This document shows, piece by piece, positions 56,753 to 64,000 of a stretch of DNA of 64,000 bases. The position numbers were made by a program, and so were the translations under genes. The notes under the pieces are model-generated. The model did no database searches, was not told the DNA's origin, and saw only the letters and a program-made list of their open reading frames with translations. Source of the stretch: Acinetobacter gyllenbergii CIP 110306 = MTCC 11365. Its GTDB lineage: Bacteria; Pseudomonadota; Gammaproteobacteria; Pseudomonadales; Moraxellaceae. Each line of letters opens with the position of its first letter. Position 1 is the first letter of the stretch. The stretch covers positions 124,001 to 188,000 of the forward strand of contig NZ_ATGG01000012.1 in assembly GCF_000413855.1 (NCBI RefSeq), given 5' to 3'.

Positions 56753-56774
56753 GGGAGTAAGCCGCGTTACTCCC
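56753..56774. terminator. Hairpin between the EamA transporter and nfsB
   Basis: GGGAGTAA pairs with TTACTCCC around GCCGCG between convergent genes. It lacks a T run, so the call is weak. Confidence 0.45.
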
Positions 56775-56787
56775 TGAGAATAAATCA

Positions 56788-57441
56788 TTAGAGACGGGTA
56801 AAAACAACCTCATCTGGGAGTCGTGATTTAGGTAGTTTGGCATTGAAGTCCGTTTCGCTGCGATAACCTAAAGCAACAACTACAGAGGCTTTTAGCCCTT
56901 TTTCGGTTAATCCAAACTCTTGATCAATCAGTGTTCGGTCAAATCCTTCCATTGGGGTGGCATCAATGCCTTCTAAGCCTGCTGCAAACAACAGTTGTCC
57001 GAGTGCAAGGTAAGTCTGGTTTTCCATCCATGCAGGAAGATTTTTAAGTTCATTACGATAAAACTCAACATAACCAGAACGGGTATCTCGCTGGCCTTGT
57101 TTTGCTGCTTCATCTTTAAAGCGACCACTGAGATCATCTTGCTGTAAGAGTTGCTCTAGGTACTCAGCAGAAATATCAGTACGGGTACAAAATACGAGCG
57201 TATGTGAAGAATTGAGAACTTTGGCTGCGTTATAGATGTAATTGCCTGTCAATGCTGATGCGATACGCTGCTTTGCCTCGTCAGATTCTGCAACCAAGAA
57301 GTGCCACGGTTGAATATTGACTGAGGAAGGGCTGAAACGTAATACTTCTAACAGCTTCTCAAACTGCGCTTGGGGAATTTTTTTTTCTGCATCATAAGCT
57401 TTTGTGGCGTAACGTGTTTTTGCCGTAGCTAAAGTATCCAT
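56788..57441 (-). CDS. nfsB: NfsB-like oxygen-insensitive NAD(P)H nitroreductase
   Basis: This 217-residue FMN enzyme reduces nitro groups and quinones. The blocks match E. coli NfsB over the whole length: RYATKAYDAEKKIPQAQFEK, FSPSSVNIQPWHFLVAESDE, TDISAEYLEQLLQQDDLSGR, EGIDATPMEGFDRTLIDQEF and LPKSRLPDEVVFTRL. Length equals the E. coli protein. A 22-bp perfect inverted repeat covers its upstream region and may be its operator. Confidence 0.93.
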   Translation of the reverse strand: MDTLATAKTRYATKAYDAEKKIPQAQFEKLLEVLRFSPSSVNIQPWHFLVAESDEAKQRIASALTGNYIYNAAKVLNSSHTLVFCTRTDISAEYLEQLLQQDDLSGRFKDEAAKQGQRDTRSGYVEFYRNELKNLPAWMENQTYLALGQLLFAAGLEGIDATPMEGFDRTLIDQEFGLTEKGLKASVVVALGYRSETDFNAKLPKSRLPDEVVFTRL

Positions 57442-57461
57442 CCGTCATTTACTCGATTTTA

Positions 57462-57516
57462 AAATTTAAGGCTGTACTAGATTAGCATAATGCAAATCTA
57501 GTACAGCCTTAAATTT
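57462..57516. repeat. 22-bp perfect inverted repeat upstream of nfsB
   Basis: AAATTTAAGGCTGTACTAGATT (57462-57483, 22 bases with its inverse at 57495-57516) surrounds an 11-base centre that itself folds as GCAT-A-ATGC. The left edge is 21 bases upstream of the nfsB ATG. T residues follow on both strands. It may be an operator, a bidirectional terminator or a mobile-element remnant. Confidence 0.8.
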
Positions 57517-57549
57517 TTATGAAACAAAGCTACTTATATTGAATAACTT

Positions 57550-57582
57550 GGCAGGAACATGATCTTGACATCATGTCCTGCC
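57550..57582. terminator. Hairpin downstream of the lipoprotein gene
   Basis: GGCAGGAACATGAT pairs with ATCATGTCCTGCC, with one bulged A and a 6-base loop. There is only a weak T run on either side. Confidence 0.5.
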
Positions 57583-57609
57583 ATTGTTATTTACCCTATG
57601 TTTATAAAT

Positions 57610-58047
57610 TTATTGTCCATAGATCCAAACGATTTCTTTTTTATTTAAACAATCATAATAAGGAATGTTTAAAGTAGAGATTGCATTATCTACTGAAGTT
57701 GCATGTCCTATTGCCATGATTTTTTGGCCAATTTCAAGTTCGATATTCCCATCTGAAATAATATTATTTTTTACTTTAAAACTATTCGGAAAAATAATAG
57801 GGATATCTCTCTGTCCAGTGGAAATATAGATACACTTATTTATATCCTTCTGAAGTACACCCAAAATAAAAGTGAGTCGGGACCCTTTGCCCATTTTCTG
57901 GTATGTCATTAAGTTGATTTCATTCTGTGAAATATTTTCTACCTGAGGTATAGGTGTGCTTGCAGATTTCGATTTAGTGGTACAGCCACTAAATACAAAA
58001 CAAGAAAGCCCTATTATGAATAGTTGGGGTAATTTATTGTGTAACAA
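57610..58047 (-). CDS. Lipoprotein overlapping the broken protease gene
   Basis: This is a 145-residue predicted lipoprotein. The signal LFIIGLSCFVFSGCTTKS has lipobox FSGC with the Cys at residue 22. The start codon is TTG at 58045-58047 and no ATG is available; AGG lies 8 bases ahead. It lies within the last 14 bases of the protease frame, so translation may be coupled. The mature part has a beta-like region with CIYISTGQRDIPIIFPNSFK and a second Cys pair (CIYIST near 93, YDCLNKKEI near 134). I do not recognise the family. A role as inhibitor or partner of the protease is only a guess from position. Confidence 0.65.
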   Translation of the reverse strand: MLHNKLPQLFIIGLSCFVFSGCTTKSKSASTPIPQVENISQNEINLMTYQKMGKGSRLTFILGVLQKDINKCIYISTGQRDIPIIFPNSFKVKNNIISDGNIELEIGQKIMAIGHATSVDNAISTLNIPYYDCLNKKEIVWIYGQ

Positions 58048-59445
58048 TGGCAGTACCTATAGAATTTAAATAATCGAGACTTGTATAGATCGCTATAGTC
58101 ACTGGTGTAGAAGAGTTATTTTGTGTTTGCCATGCACAGCTATGCATGATTCCATACCCAGTGGTTAATGCAAACCAAGGACCGCCGCTGTCTCCAGGAT
58201 AGCAACGTAAAGAACCTTGTCCAGTTGTATGATCATGCCCTGCATTCCCATTGGTATTTTTTACAACAACAAATGTATTGCCATTACCATCTGCATTCGA
58301 GCTATTTATACTATCCACCTCACCACAACTTTGTGTAAGTGTACTTACAAGTTCACCTGTTTTGCCCAAATGGCAAATATATGCACCATTAACTGTACCA
58401 TTATCATATGGAGTTCCTGTACGAGTTTTTGTCGCTGTTAACTTTCGAAAATTGACACTTGAATCTGCATAAAATTCGGCTTTAGCGGCTTGGGCTGTAG
58501 ATGTTCCTGCTGGAAGAAATCCAAGGTCGGCAACACTGTCATCACGCCATCCACTAGTGGCTGATTCGCAGGTAGGGTGTTTATTGAATATGTCGTCCCA
58601 TCTTTATCAGTATATTGATAATTAGAGTAGTTTTTATCATTTGCACAATGACCAGCTGTAATTATGCCCAACTTATTATCAGAAAGGCGTTTACCTATAA
58701 AGCCACTAAAACAAACAGGAATATTCGAGCTTTTTAAAGGTAACCCTCCTCGAGTAGCCACTCTTCCCCCAAAAGGAACAACTCTAATTTCAACAGGAAC
58801 AGCCAAAAGGACTTCTGCTATTTGTTTTGCATTGCCTTTATCCGATTTAACATACACTTTCGCATTTCCTGTTTTCTCATCGTCATAGACTAACTGTAGT
58901 TCTGGGAGTGATTTTTTTAGCTGCTCTCGTTTAGATTCAATATTCTTTAAACGTTGTTCTTTTGTTTTATAATTTTGTTGACTAAAATTAATAGGAGCGG
59001 ACAATGGTTGTGAATATTGTGTAGCCACTGTTCTGATGTCTGCATCGCTAATATTAAATTGTTTTCTTAAATTAGAATTTCCTTTACTTGAGATAATGCT
59101 TTGGACTGCTTGTGAAGGCATAGGCTTAATCGTTAATGATGTTGGTAAATTTTTAGAGTAATTCTCAACATTCACTTTTAACGCAAAGTCATTTTTACTG
59201 TTGTCAAAATACATTCCTTGTAGATCATTTTTTACATTATTTCTGATATTGGAAATATCAGAAGATGCCCCATGCATAATCAATAATCTTCGTATGGCCT
59301 CATCATAAGGTACATCATATGAAGCTGCATAGAATTTTGCATCAATTGCTAAAGCTTCTGCCTCATTTATGAGATTTGAGTCATCTGCGAAAGCAGAGTT
59401 GGTCGAAATAATTAACAAAGTGAGAAAAGACATTCTTTTTAGCAT
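58034..59445 (-). pseudogene. Secreted trypsin-like serine protease, frameshifted
   Basis: Two frames together encode one S1-family protease with a signal peptide (MLKRMSFLTLLIISTNSAFA) and a long pro-region like that of alpha-lytic/streptogrisin proteases (EAEALAIDAKFYAASYDVPY). The catalytic His lies in IITAGHCAND in the first frame. The first frame then runs into unrelated sequence and stops at 58438. A second frame continues with VADLGFLPAG, holding the catalytic Asp, and later CYPGDSGGPWF with the catalytic Ser. The switch lies at about 58547-58553 and needs one base. All three catalytic residues are present, so one single-base change would restore the enzyme. It could be a real mutation or a sequencing error. 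Confidence 0.85.
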
Positions 59446-59611
59446 CGAAAAATCATCCTGAATTGTGTTGTGTAAATTCAATATAGATGAGCATTGTTAA
59501 GTTTTGCTAAAATAAAATGAAACTAAAAATTACAGCTATATGATATTGGGAGTAAATTTTATTTAAAGAAATTTATATTAATTTATTGATTTTACTTATA
59601 TGTCTTGAGTG

Positions 59612-60328
59612 TTAATAATTCCACTGTTTAAAATCTAATTGATAATTTTCTTGCTCATTGAGCTCTAAAATCCAAGCTGAATCTGCTCGCCAATCGCCTA
59701 AAACAATACGCTGTTTATTCAGGACATGGTGAATCTCTGGACGATGGGTATGGCCGTGAATTAAATAATCAACGTGTTCAATCACGGATTCGACTGCTTG
59801 AGCATTGACATCCATAATGTCATAGCTTTTCAGCTGTTTTGTTTCGCTACTTTTTTTCCGGAAACCATTGGCAAGTTTTTGTCTAAAGCTGAGTGGCAAG
59901 CTTTTCAGAAAGCCGAGTAGTAGAGGGTTTCGAATCACTTTACGAAAACGCTGGTAGGCAACATCATCGGTACAGAGTGCATCGCCATGTTCCAGTCGGA
60001 ATGTATGCTGCTGAATATTTAAGGTATAAACGTCAGGCAGTAAAATGCCATCGAATTGTTTTAAGAATTTTTGACCTAAGGCAAAATCACGATTACCCAC
60101 TTGGAAATAAATTTGGTTATTCGATGCGGTGAATTTTTGCAAAGCGCTGACAATTTCATCTAACCATGGGGCGGTGTAATCATCTCCAATCCAAGCATTA
60201 AACCAATCACCCAAAATATAGAGCTGCGTGTTTCTATGCTGGTATTGTTTCAATAAAGCTAAAAACCCTCGAACGAGTCGAGGGTGATCAGGTGACAAGT
60301 GTAGATCTGAAATAAACAGGTAGGTCAC
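59612..60328 (-). CDS. lpxH: UDP-2,3-diacylglucosamine pyrophosphatase
   Basis: This 238-residue metallophosphatase is membrane-associated and makes lipid X in lipid A synthesis. The metal-binding motifs are FISDLHLSPDHPRL, LGDWFNAWIGDDY, QVGNRDFALG, RLEHGDALCTDD and HGHTHRPEIH. Length is normal. It lies beyond ppiB on the same strand, in the same order as in other gammaproteobacteria, with a REP-like element in between. Confidence 0.96.
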   Translation of the reverse strand: MTYLFISDLHLSPDHPRLVRGFLALLKQYQHRNTQLYILGDWFNAWIGDDYTAPWLDEIVSALQKFTASNNQIYFQVGNRDFALGQKFLKQFDGILLPDVYTLNIQQHTFRLEHGDALCTDDVAYQRFRKVIRNPLLLGFLKSLPLSFRQKLANGFRKKSSETKQLKSYDIMDVNAQAVESVIEHVDYLIHGHTHRPEIHHVLNKQRIVLGDWRADSAWILELNEQENYQLDFKQWNY

Positions 60329-60346
60329 ACTTTTATCCTATTTTAT

Positions 60347-60415
60347 AATCCCTCCCAACCTCCCTTTACAAAGGGAGGAGTTCCCCTCTTTTTTAAAGAG
60401 GGGTTAGGGGAGATT
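60347..60415. repeat. REP-like double-hairpin element between lpxH and ppiB
   Basis: Two perfect hairpins lie side by side: CCTCCCTT with AAGGGAGG at 60359-60378, and CCCCTCTTT with AAAGAGGGG at 60383-60403. Outer arms AATCCCTCCCAACC and GGTTAGGGGAGATT pair imperfectly around both. It begins next to the ppiB stop. I recall similar GC-rich double hairpins dispersed in Acinetobacter genomes. Confidence 0.7.
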
Positions 60416-60416
60416 T

Positions 60417-60926
60417 TTATTCAGAGATAATTTTAGCAGATTCAATAACAACGTTCTCTAAAGGAACGTCTGCGTGATAACCACGGTTACCTGTACGTAC
60501 GCCTTTGATCGCTTCTACGATATCAAGACCTTCAACAACTTTACCAAATACTGCATAACCCCAGCCTTGTGCTGTTTTACCAGTGTGGTTTAAGAAAGAG
60601 TTGTTTTTAACATTGATAAAGAATTGAGCAGATGCAGAGTGCGGAGCTTGAGTACGCGCCATTGCAATTGTGCCTTCATCGTTGCTTAAGCCGTTGTCAG
60701 CTTCGTTTTCGATTGAATCACGGGTTGCTTTTTCTTTGAAGTTTTCGTCCATGCCACCGCCTTGGATCATAAAACCATCAATCACGCGGTGGAAAATTAC
60801 GCCGTCATAGAAACCGTCACGTACATATTCTAAGAAATTTGCAACCGTTTTTGGTGCTTTTTCAGCGTTAAGCTCAAGAACAATACGACCTTTGTTGGTG
60901 TTTAATTCGACTTGAGGAAAACTCAT
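60417..60926 (-). CDS. ppiB: Peptidyl-prolyl cis-trans isomerase, cyclophilin B type
   Basis: This 169-residue cytoplasmic cyclophilin has the catalytic blocks [19 protein letters not shown] (Arg and Phe) and [40 protein letters not shown] and [16 protein letters not shown] are typical. There is no signal peptide, so it is the cytoplasmic form. It is divergent from glnS by 167 bases. Confidence 0.97.
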   Translation of the reverse strand: MSFPQVELNTNKGRIVLELNAEKAPKTVANFLEYVRDGFYDGVIFHRVIDGFMIQGGGMDENFKEKATRDSIENEADNGLSNDEGTIAMARTQAPHSASAQFFINVKNNSFLNHTGKTAQGWGYAVFGKVVEGLDIVEAIKGVRTGNRGYHADVPLENVVIESAKIISE

Positions 60927-61093
60927 TACATTAATCTCCTAAACATGGGCAAATTGACCATGGGTTTTTGGTTGAGAGAAGCATAAGCAAACTGTAAACT
61001 ACAAGGCAAGTAAAAAACGTTAAAATCTTTCATAAATAGCAAAGATTGCGTTTTTATTTCCCATTTTTAACTGTAAGAAGTGATTTACACCCT

Positions 61094-62821
61094 ATGAAGC
61101 CAAATGATGTTGTTTCTGAACTGCCAAAGACCCCGACGCCGAATACCCATGCCTCTGTCGATGCCGCGCAGCAAGAACAACAGGCAGGCTTAGACTTTGT
61201 TCGTCAAGTGATTACCGATGATCTTAAAGAAGGGCGTACCCAAAAAGTAGTGACACGTTTCCCACCTGAGCCAAATGGTTATCTACATATTGGTCACGTG
61301 AAAGCGATTTGTTTGAACTTTGGTATCGCTGAAGAGTTCGAAGGTTTATGTAATTTACGCTTCGATGACACGAATCCAGATGCCGAAGAGCAAGAATACG
61401 TTGATGGTATTGCCAATGATGTGAAATGGTTGGGCTTTAACTGGAATGGTGAGCCTCGTTATGCATCAGGTTATTTCGATCAACTTTATACATGGGCTGT
61501 TCAATTGATTGAACAAGGGGATGCTTATGTTGATTTGCAAACCCCAGAAGAAATCAAGCTGAACCGTGGTAATTTCGTTGAGCCAGGTAAAAACTCACCG
61601 TATCGCGATGCAACCGTTGCGGAGAACCTTGCGCGTTTTGAACAAATGCGTAATGGTGAAATTCAAGAGGGTGGTGCTGTCCTCCGTGCCAAAATTGATA
61701 TGGCTAGCCCGAACGTGCATATGCGTGATCCGATTCTTTATCGTGTATTGCATTCAGAGCATCACCAAACCGGTGATAAATGGAAAATGTACCCAATGTA
61801 TGACTATGCTCATCCATTGTCGGATGCGATTGAAGGTATTACTCACTCATTGTGTACTTTAGAATTCCAAGACCATCGTCCATTCTATGACTGGATTGTA
61901 GAGAAAGTACATTCGCAAGCCGTACCGCGTCAGTATGAATCTTCACGTTTAAATATCGACTATACGATTACTTCTAAACGTAAATTGCGTAAATTGGTTG
62001 AAGGCAATTATGTACAGGGCTGGGATGATCCACGCATGCCAACGGTTGTGGGAATGCGTCGTCGTGGTTTTACCGCTGAAGGTCTGCGTGATTTCTGTAA
62101 GCGTGTTGGTGTTTCTAAAACGGATGGTATTGTCGATGTGGCAATGCTTGAGTTCTGTATTCGTCAGTCATTGGAAAATACCGCCGCACGTGGCATGGCA
62201 GTACTTAATCCATTGAAAGTAACCTTGACTAATTTACCTGAAGAATTGGATCTCACTCATGCACGTCATCCAAACGTGGATATGGGCGAACGTATCATTC
62301 CGTTAACGCGTGAACTTTATATTGATCGTAAAGATTTTGAAGAAGTACCACCAAAAGGTTTCAAACGTTTGATTCCTGAGGGTGAAGTGCGTTTACGCCA
62401 TGCTTATGTGATCAAGTGCGATGAAGTGATTAAAGATGCCAATGGTGAAGTGGTTGAGTTGAAGTGTTCAATCGACCCTGAAACTTTAGGTAAAAACCCT
62501 GAAGGGCGTAAAGTGAAAGGTGTGGTTCATTGGGTCTCTGCGAGCAAAGGTGTACCTGCGGAAGTTCGTATTTACGATCGTTTGTTTAACGAAGCAGCAC
62601 CAGATGCAGATGATGATTTCTTGGTACATTTAAATCCAGAATCGCTGCAAGTGGTACAAGCGGTGATTGAGCCTGCTTTAGCACAAGCAAAACCTGAAGA
62701 TCGTTTCCAGTTTGAACGTGAAGGTTATTTTGTTGCGGATCAATATGATCATCAAACGGATAAGCCGGTGTTTAACCGTATTCTGGATCTGAAAGATAGC
62801 TTTAAAGCAGATAAGAAATAA
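61094..62821 (+). CDS. glnS: Glutaminyl-tRNA synthetase
   Basis: This is a 575-residue class I synthetase. The HIGH motif is in [20 protein letters not shown] and the KMSKS-like loop reads [32 protein letters not shown] and [20 protein letters not shown] are family blocks, and the C-terminal anticodon-binding barrels follow ([20 protein letters not shown]). I choose the ATG before [13 protein letters not shown] because the longer frame adds 16 hydrophobic residues foreign to the family. About 40 polar residues precede the catalytic domain. Confidence 0.97.
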   Translation: MKPNDVVSELPKTPTPNTHASVDAAQQEQQAGLDFVRQVITDDLKEGRTQKVVTRFPPEPNGYLHIGHVKAICLNFGIAEEFEGLCNLRFDDTNPDAEEQEYVDGIANDVKWLGFNWNGEPRYASGYFDQLYTWAVQLIEQGDAYVDLQTPEEIKLNRGNFVEPGKNSPYRDATVAENLARFEQMRNGEIQEGGAVLRAKIDMASPNVHMRDPILYRVLHSEHHQTGDKWKMYPMYDYAHPLSDAIEGITHSLCTLEFQDHRPFYDWIVEKVHSQAVPRQYESSRLNIDYTITSKRKLRKLVEGNYVQGWDDPRMPTVVGMRRRGFTAEGLRDFCKRVGVSKTDGIVDVAMLEFCIRQSLENTAARGMAVLNPLKVTLTNLPEELDLTHARHPNVDMGERIIPLTRELYIDRKDFEEVPPKGFKRLIPEGEVRLRHAYVIKCDEVIKDANGEVVELKCSIDPETLGKNPEGRKVKGVVHWVSASKGVPAEVRIYDRLFNEAAPDADDDFLVHLNPESLQVVQAVIEPALAQAKPEDRFQFEREGYFVADQYDHQTDKPVFNRILDLKDSFKADKK

Positions 62822-62825
62822 TTAT

Positions 62826-62857
62826 AAAAAGGCCTAATTTATATTAGGTCTTTTTTT
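62826..62857 (+). terminator. Terminator after glnS
   Basis: AAAAAGGCCTAAT pairs with ATTAGGTCTTTTT (one G-U) around TTAT, with T7 at the end. Confidence 0.9.
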
Positions 62858-62925
62858 CAAATAAAAATGCAACCTAAATAGTCACAGGGACAATCTGTTC
62901 ATGATTGATGTTTCTTATTTTAAAA

Positions 62926-63051
62926 TTAAGTAGGATTGATTTGGTAGAAATAAATCAAAAGAGCAATTAAGAAAAAAACAGATACGACTAAGTAAGTATT
63001 AATCGTATTAAAACTTTTGATAAATTTTAAAAATACCATTTTTGCAATCAC
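62926..63051 (-). CDS. Possible small membrane protein or remnant
   Basis: A GTG-initiated frame of 41 residues contains one clear hydrophobic helix (TYLVVSVFFLIALLIYFY) preceded by a basic stretch (MVFLKFIKS). The same frame is open for about 20 more codons upstream (with SSLYIINILVIAK, a second possible helix) but has no start codon there. It may be a small membrane protein or the 3' end of a decayed gene. No good ribosome-binding site is seen. Confidence 0.25.
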   Translation of the reverse strand: MIAKMVFLKFIKSFNTINTYLVVSVFFLIALLIYFYQINPT

Positions 63052-63247
63052 TAAAATATTAATAATATAGAGTGATGACCCTATGTTTTGATCAATCTTA
63101 TTGTGACTGAGATGCTATTTCAATATTTTGAGCTTAAGCTTTTAAAATTGTCCTATAACGTTATGAATAACGATATAAAGTGTTTATTTACATGCAGGTA
63201 TAGGACTTAATAAAAAAAGATTTTTTATATTTTTTGATAGTAGAGCA

Positions 63248-63277
63248 ACCCGCTGCATCGGTTTCGTCGTAGCGGGT
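63248..63277 (-). terminator. Hairpin after the amidotransferase gene
   Basis: ACCCGCT pairs with AGCGGGT across a 16-base loop with further partial pairing. No clear T run follows on the minus strand. Confidence 0.4.
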
Positions 63278-63295
63278 AGATCATTGAGAGTAATA

Positions 63296-64000
63296 TCAAG
63301 AAACGTTTGAGTTCAAACCTAAACGGTCGAGGAAATGCTGGATTACTTTTACGGTTTGATTTTCAAGTTGCATTGCATAAGCTTGATTATCTTGACGCAA
63401 TTGAGGAATGGATAAGCCTGCATGGCGTATTTCACAGGTATGCCCGATCAGCCATTTCTCAAAACTTTGCCCAACCACCTCAAGATGAAATTGCAGTGCC
63501 AAAATATTGTTGCCAATAGAAAAAGCTTGGTTTGGATAAATTGCAGAACTTGCTAATAAAGTTGCATTTGGAGGCAAATCAAAGGTATCGCCATGCCAAT
63601 GCAGGACTTCGACATTTTCCAGTGCAGTTAAAGGGTTGTGTTCAACTGCTTTAATGTCCAACTGACTCCAACCGATTTCTTTTTGGTGTCCTGCATAGAC
63701 TTTTGCACCCAATGCATGCGCAATCAGTTGTGCACCTAAGCAAATCCCAATCGTTGGTTTATTAGCTTTTAAACGTTGTTTTAAACCTGCAATTTCATCT
63801 ACTAAAAATGGATAGTCCTCGGTTTCATAGACGCCGATTGGACCGCCAAGAATTACGGTTAAGCCTTCATAATTAAGTGCAGGACTCAGATCATCGACAC
63901 CCGCTTCGAAATAACGGACACGGAAACCGAATTGATAAAAAATATCTTCTAAGGAGCCTAGGTCTTCAAAAGCAAGATGTTGAATGGCATAAACAGTTTT
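63296..64000 (-). CDS. Class I glutamine amidotransferase (GATase1-like), 5' end outside the window
   Basis: The frame is open from the last base of the window to the stop, giving 234 visible residues. The nucleophile elbow is IGICLGAQLIAHALGA, with the catalytic Cys. The catalytic His and partner lie in ILALQFHLEV. An early block LTVILGGPIGVYETEDYPFL is the typical GMP-synthase-like oxyanion region. The likely start is only a few residues beyond the edge. Such stand-alone domains hydrolyse glutamine or have related roles (YfeJ/GuaA-like); the acceptor is not known. Only the first Met inside the window gives a shorter frame, which would remove the catalytic Cys. Confidence 0.88.
   Translation of the reverse strand, partial: KTVYAIQHLAFEDLGSLEDIFYQFGFRVRYFEAGVDDLSPALNYEGLTVILGGPIGVYETEDYPFLVDEIAGLKQRLKANKPTIGICLGAQLIAHALGAKVYAGHQKEIGWSQLDIKAVEHNPLTALENVEVLHWHGDTFDLPPNATLLASSAIYPNQAFSIGNNILALQFHLEVVGQSFEKWLIGHTCEIRHAGLSIPQLRQDNQAYAMQLENQTVKVIQHFLDRLGLNSNVS

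Larger units (their letters stand above)
62858..63295. other. AT-rich intergenic region downstream of glnS
   Basis: This 438-base stretch is strongly AT-rich. It contains a short minus-strand membrane-protein frame (62926-63051) and, near its right end, a hairpin with arms ACCCGCT/AGCGGGT (63248-63277) that lies just after the amidotransferase stop. I see nothing else. Confidence 0.6.

Overview
The window is 64 kb of chromosome from a gammaproteobacterium of the family Moraxellaceae, almost certainly Acinetobacter; I cannot name the species from sequence alone. The evidence is moderately AT-rich DNA with long AT-rich spacers, a CsrA of 87 residues, an Hfq with a very long glycine-rich tail, the order tsaE-mutL-miaA-hfq, the pairs alaS-lysC-csrA and hisZ-purA, a cyoABCDE oxidase operon, and a small multidrug pump resembling AbeS. 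I see no rRNA, tRNA, insertion sequence, prophage or CRISPR array. Most of the window is core genome, with small accessory insertions.

Layout. 1-8.5 kb: the 3' end of mnmG, an SMR pump, a histidine-box membrane protein with an AraC-type regulator, and two divergent TonB-dependent receptors, one behind a Fur-box-like site. 8.8-11.3 kb: a purine salvage pair (AzgA-type permease and adenine deaminase) with a terminator-like hairpin in the deaminase leader. 11.3-17.7 kb: cytochrome b561, a lipoprotein, rnhB, then csrA, lysC and alaS. 17.9-23.2 kb: an Epd-type dehydrogenase, small proteins, hisZ and purA.

23.2-28.5 kb: the most distinctive block. It holds a tiny promoter-ORF-hairpin-terminator locus, a WYL regulator, and a divergent four-gene operon: circularly permuted ATP-grasp, alpha-E, transglutaminase, and the proteasome-like peptidase Anbu. 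28.6-34 kb: DoxX, alr, dnaB, an HxlR/NAD(P)H-oxidoreductase pair, and rplI-rpsR-rpsF. 34-44.5 kb: the cytochrome bo3 operon, an RDD protein, a nested inverted-repeat spacer, and ppsA with its divergent regulator ppsR. 44.7-52 kb: a PAS-GGDEF-EAL protein with a possible coupled upstream ORF, a flavin monooxygenase, a glycine-zipper protein, two pseudouridine synthases, a GNAT enzyme, an orphan RelB/DinJ antitoxin and a Cys-rich protein.

51.8-57.4 kb: tsaE-mutL-miaA-hfq, an EamA transporter, and nfsB behind a 22-bp perfect inverted repeat. 57.6-59.5 kb: a secreted trypsin-like protease broken by one frameshift, overlapping a lipoprotein gene. 59.6-64 kb: lpxH, a REP-like double hairpin, ppiB, glnS and a partial glutamine amidotransferase.

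The strongest leads are the Anbu operon with its divergent WYL regulator, the small locus next to it, the frameshifted protease with its overlapping lipoprotein, and several large unexplained inverted repeats. All family assignments are from motif recognition by eye; no database search was run.
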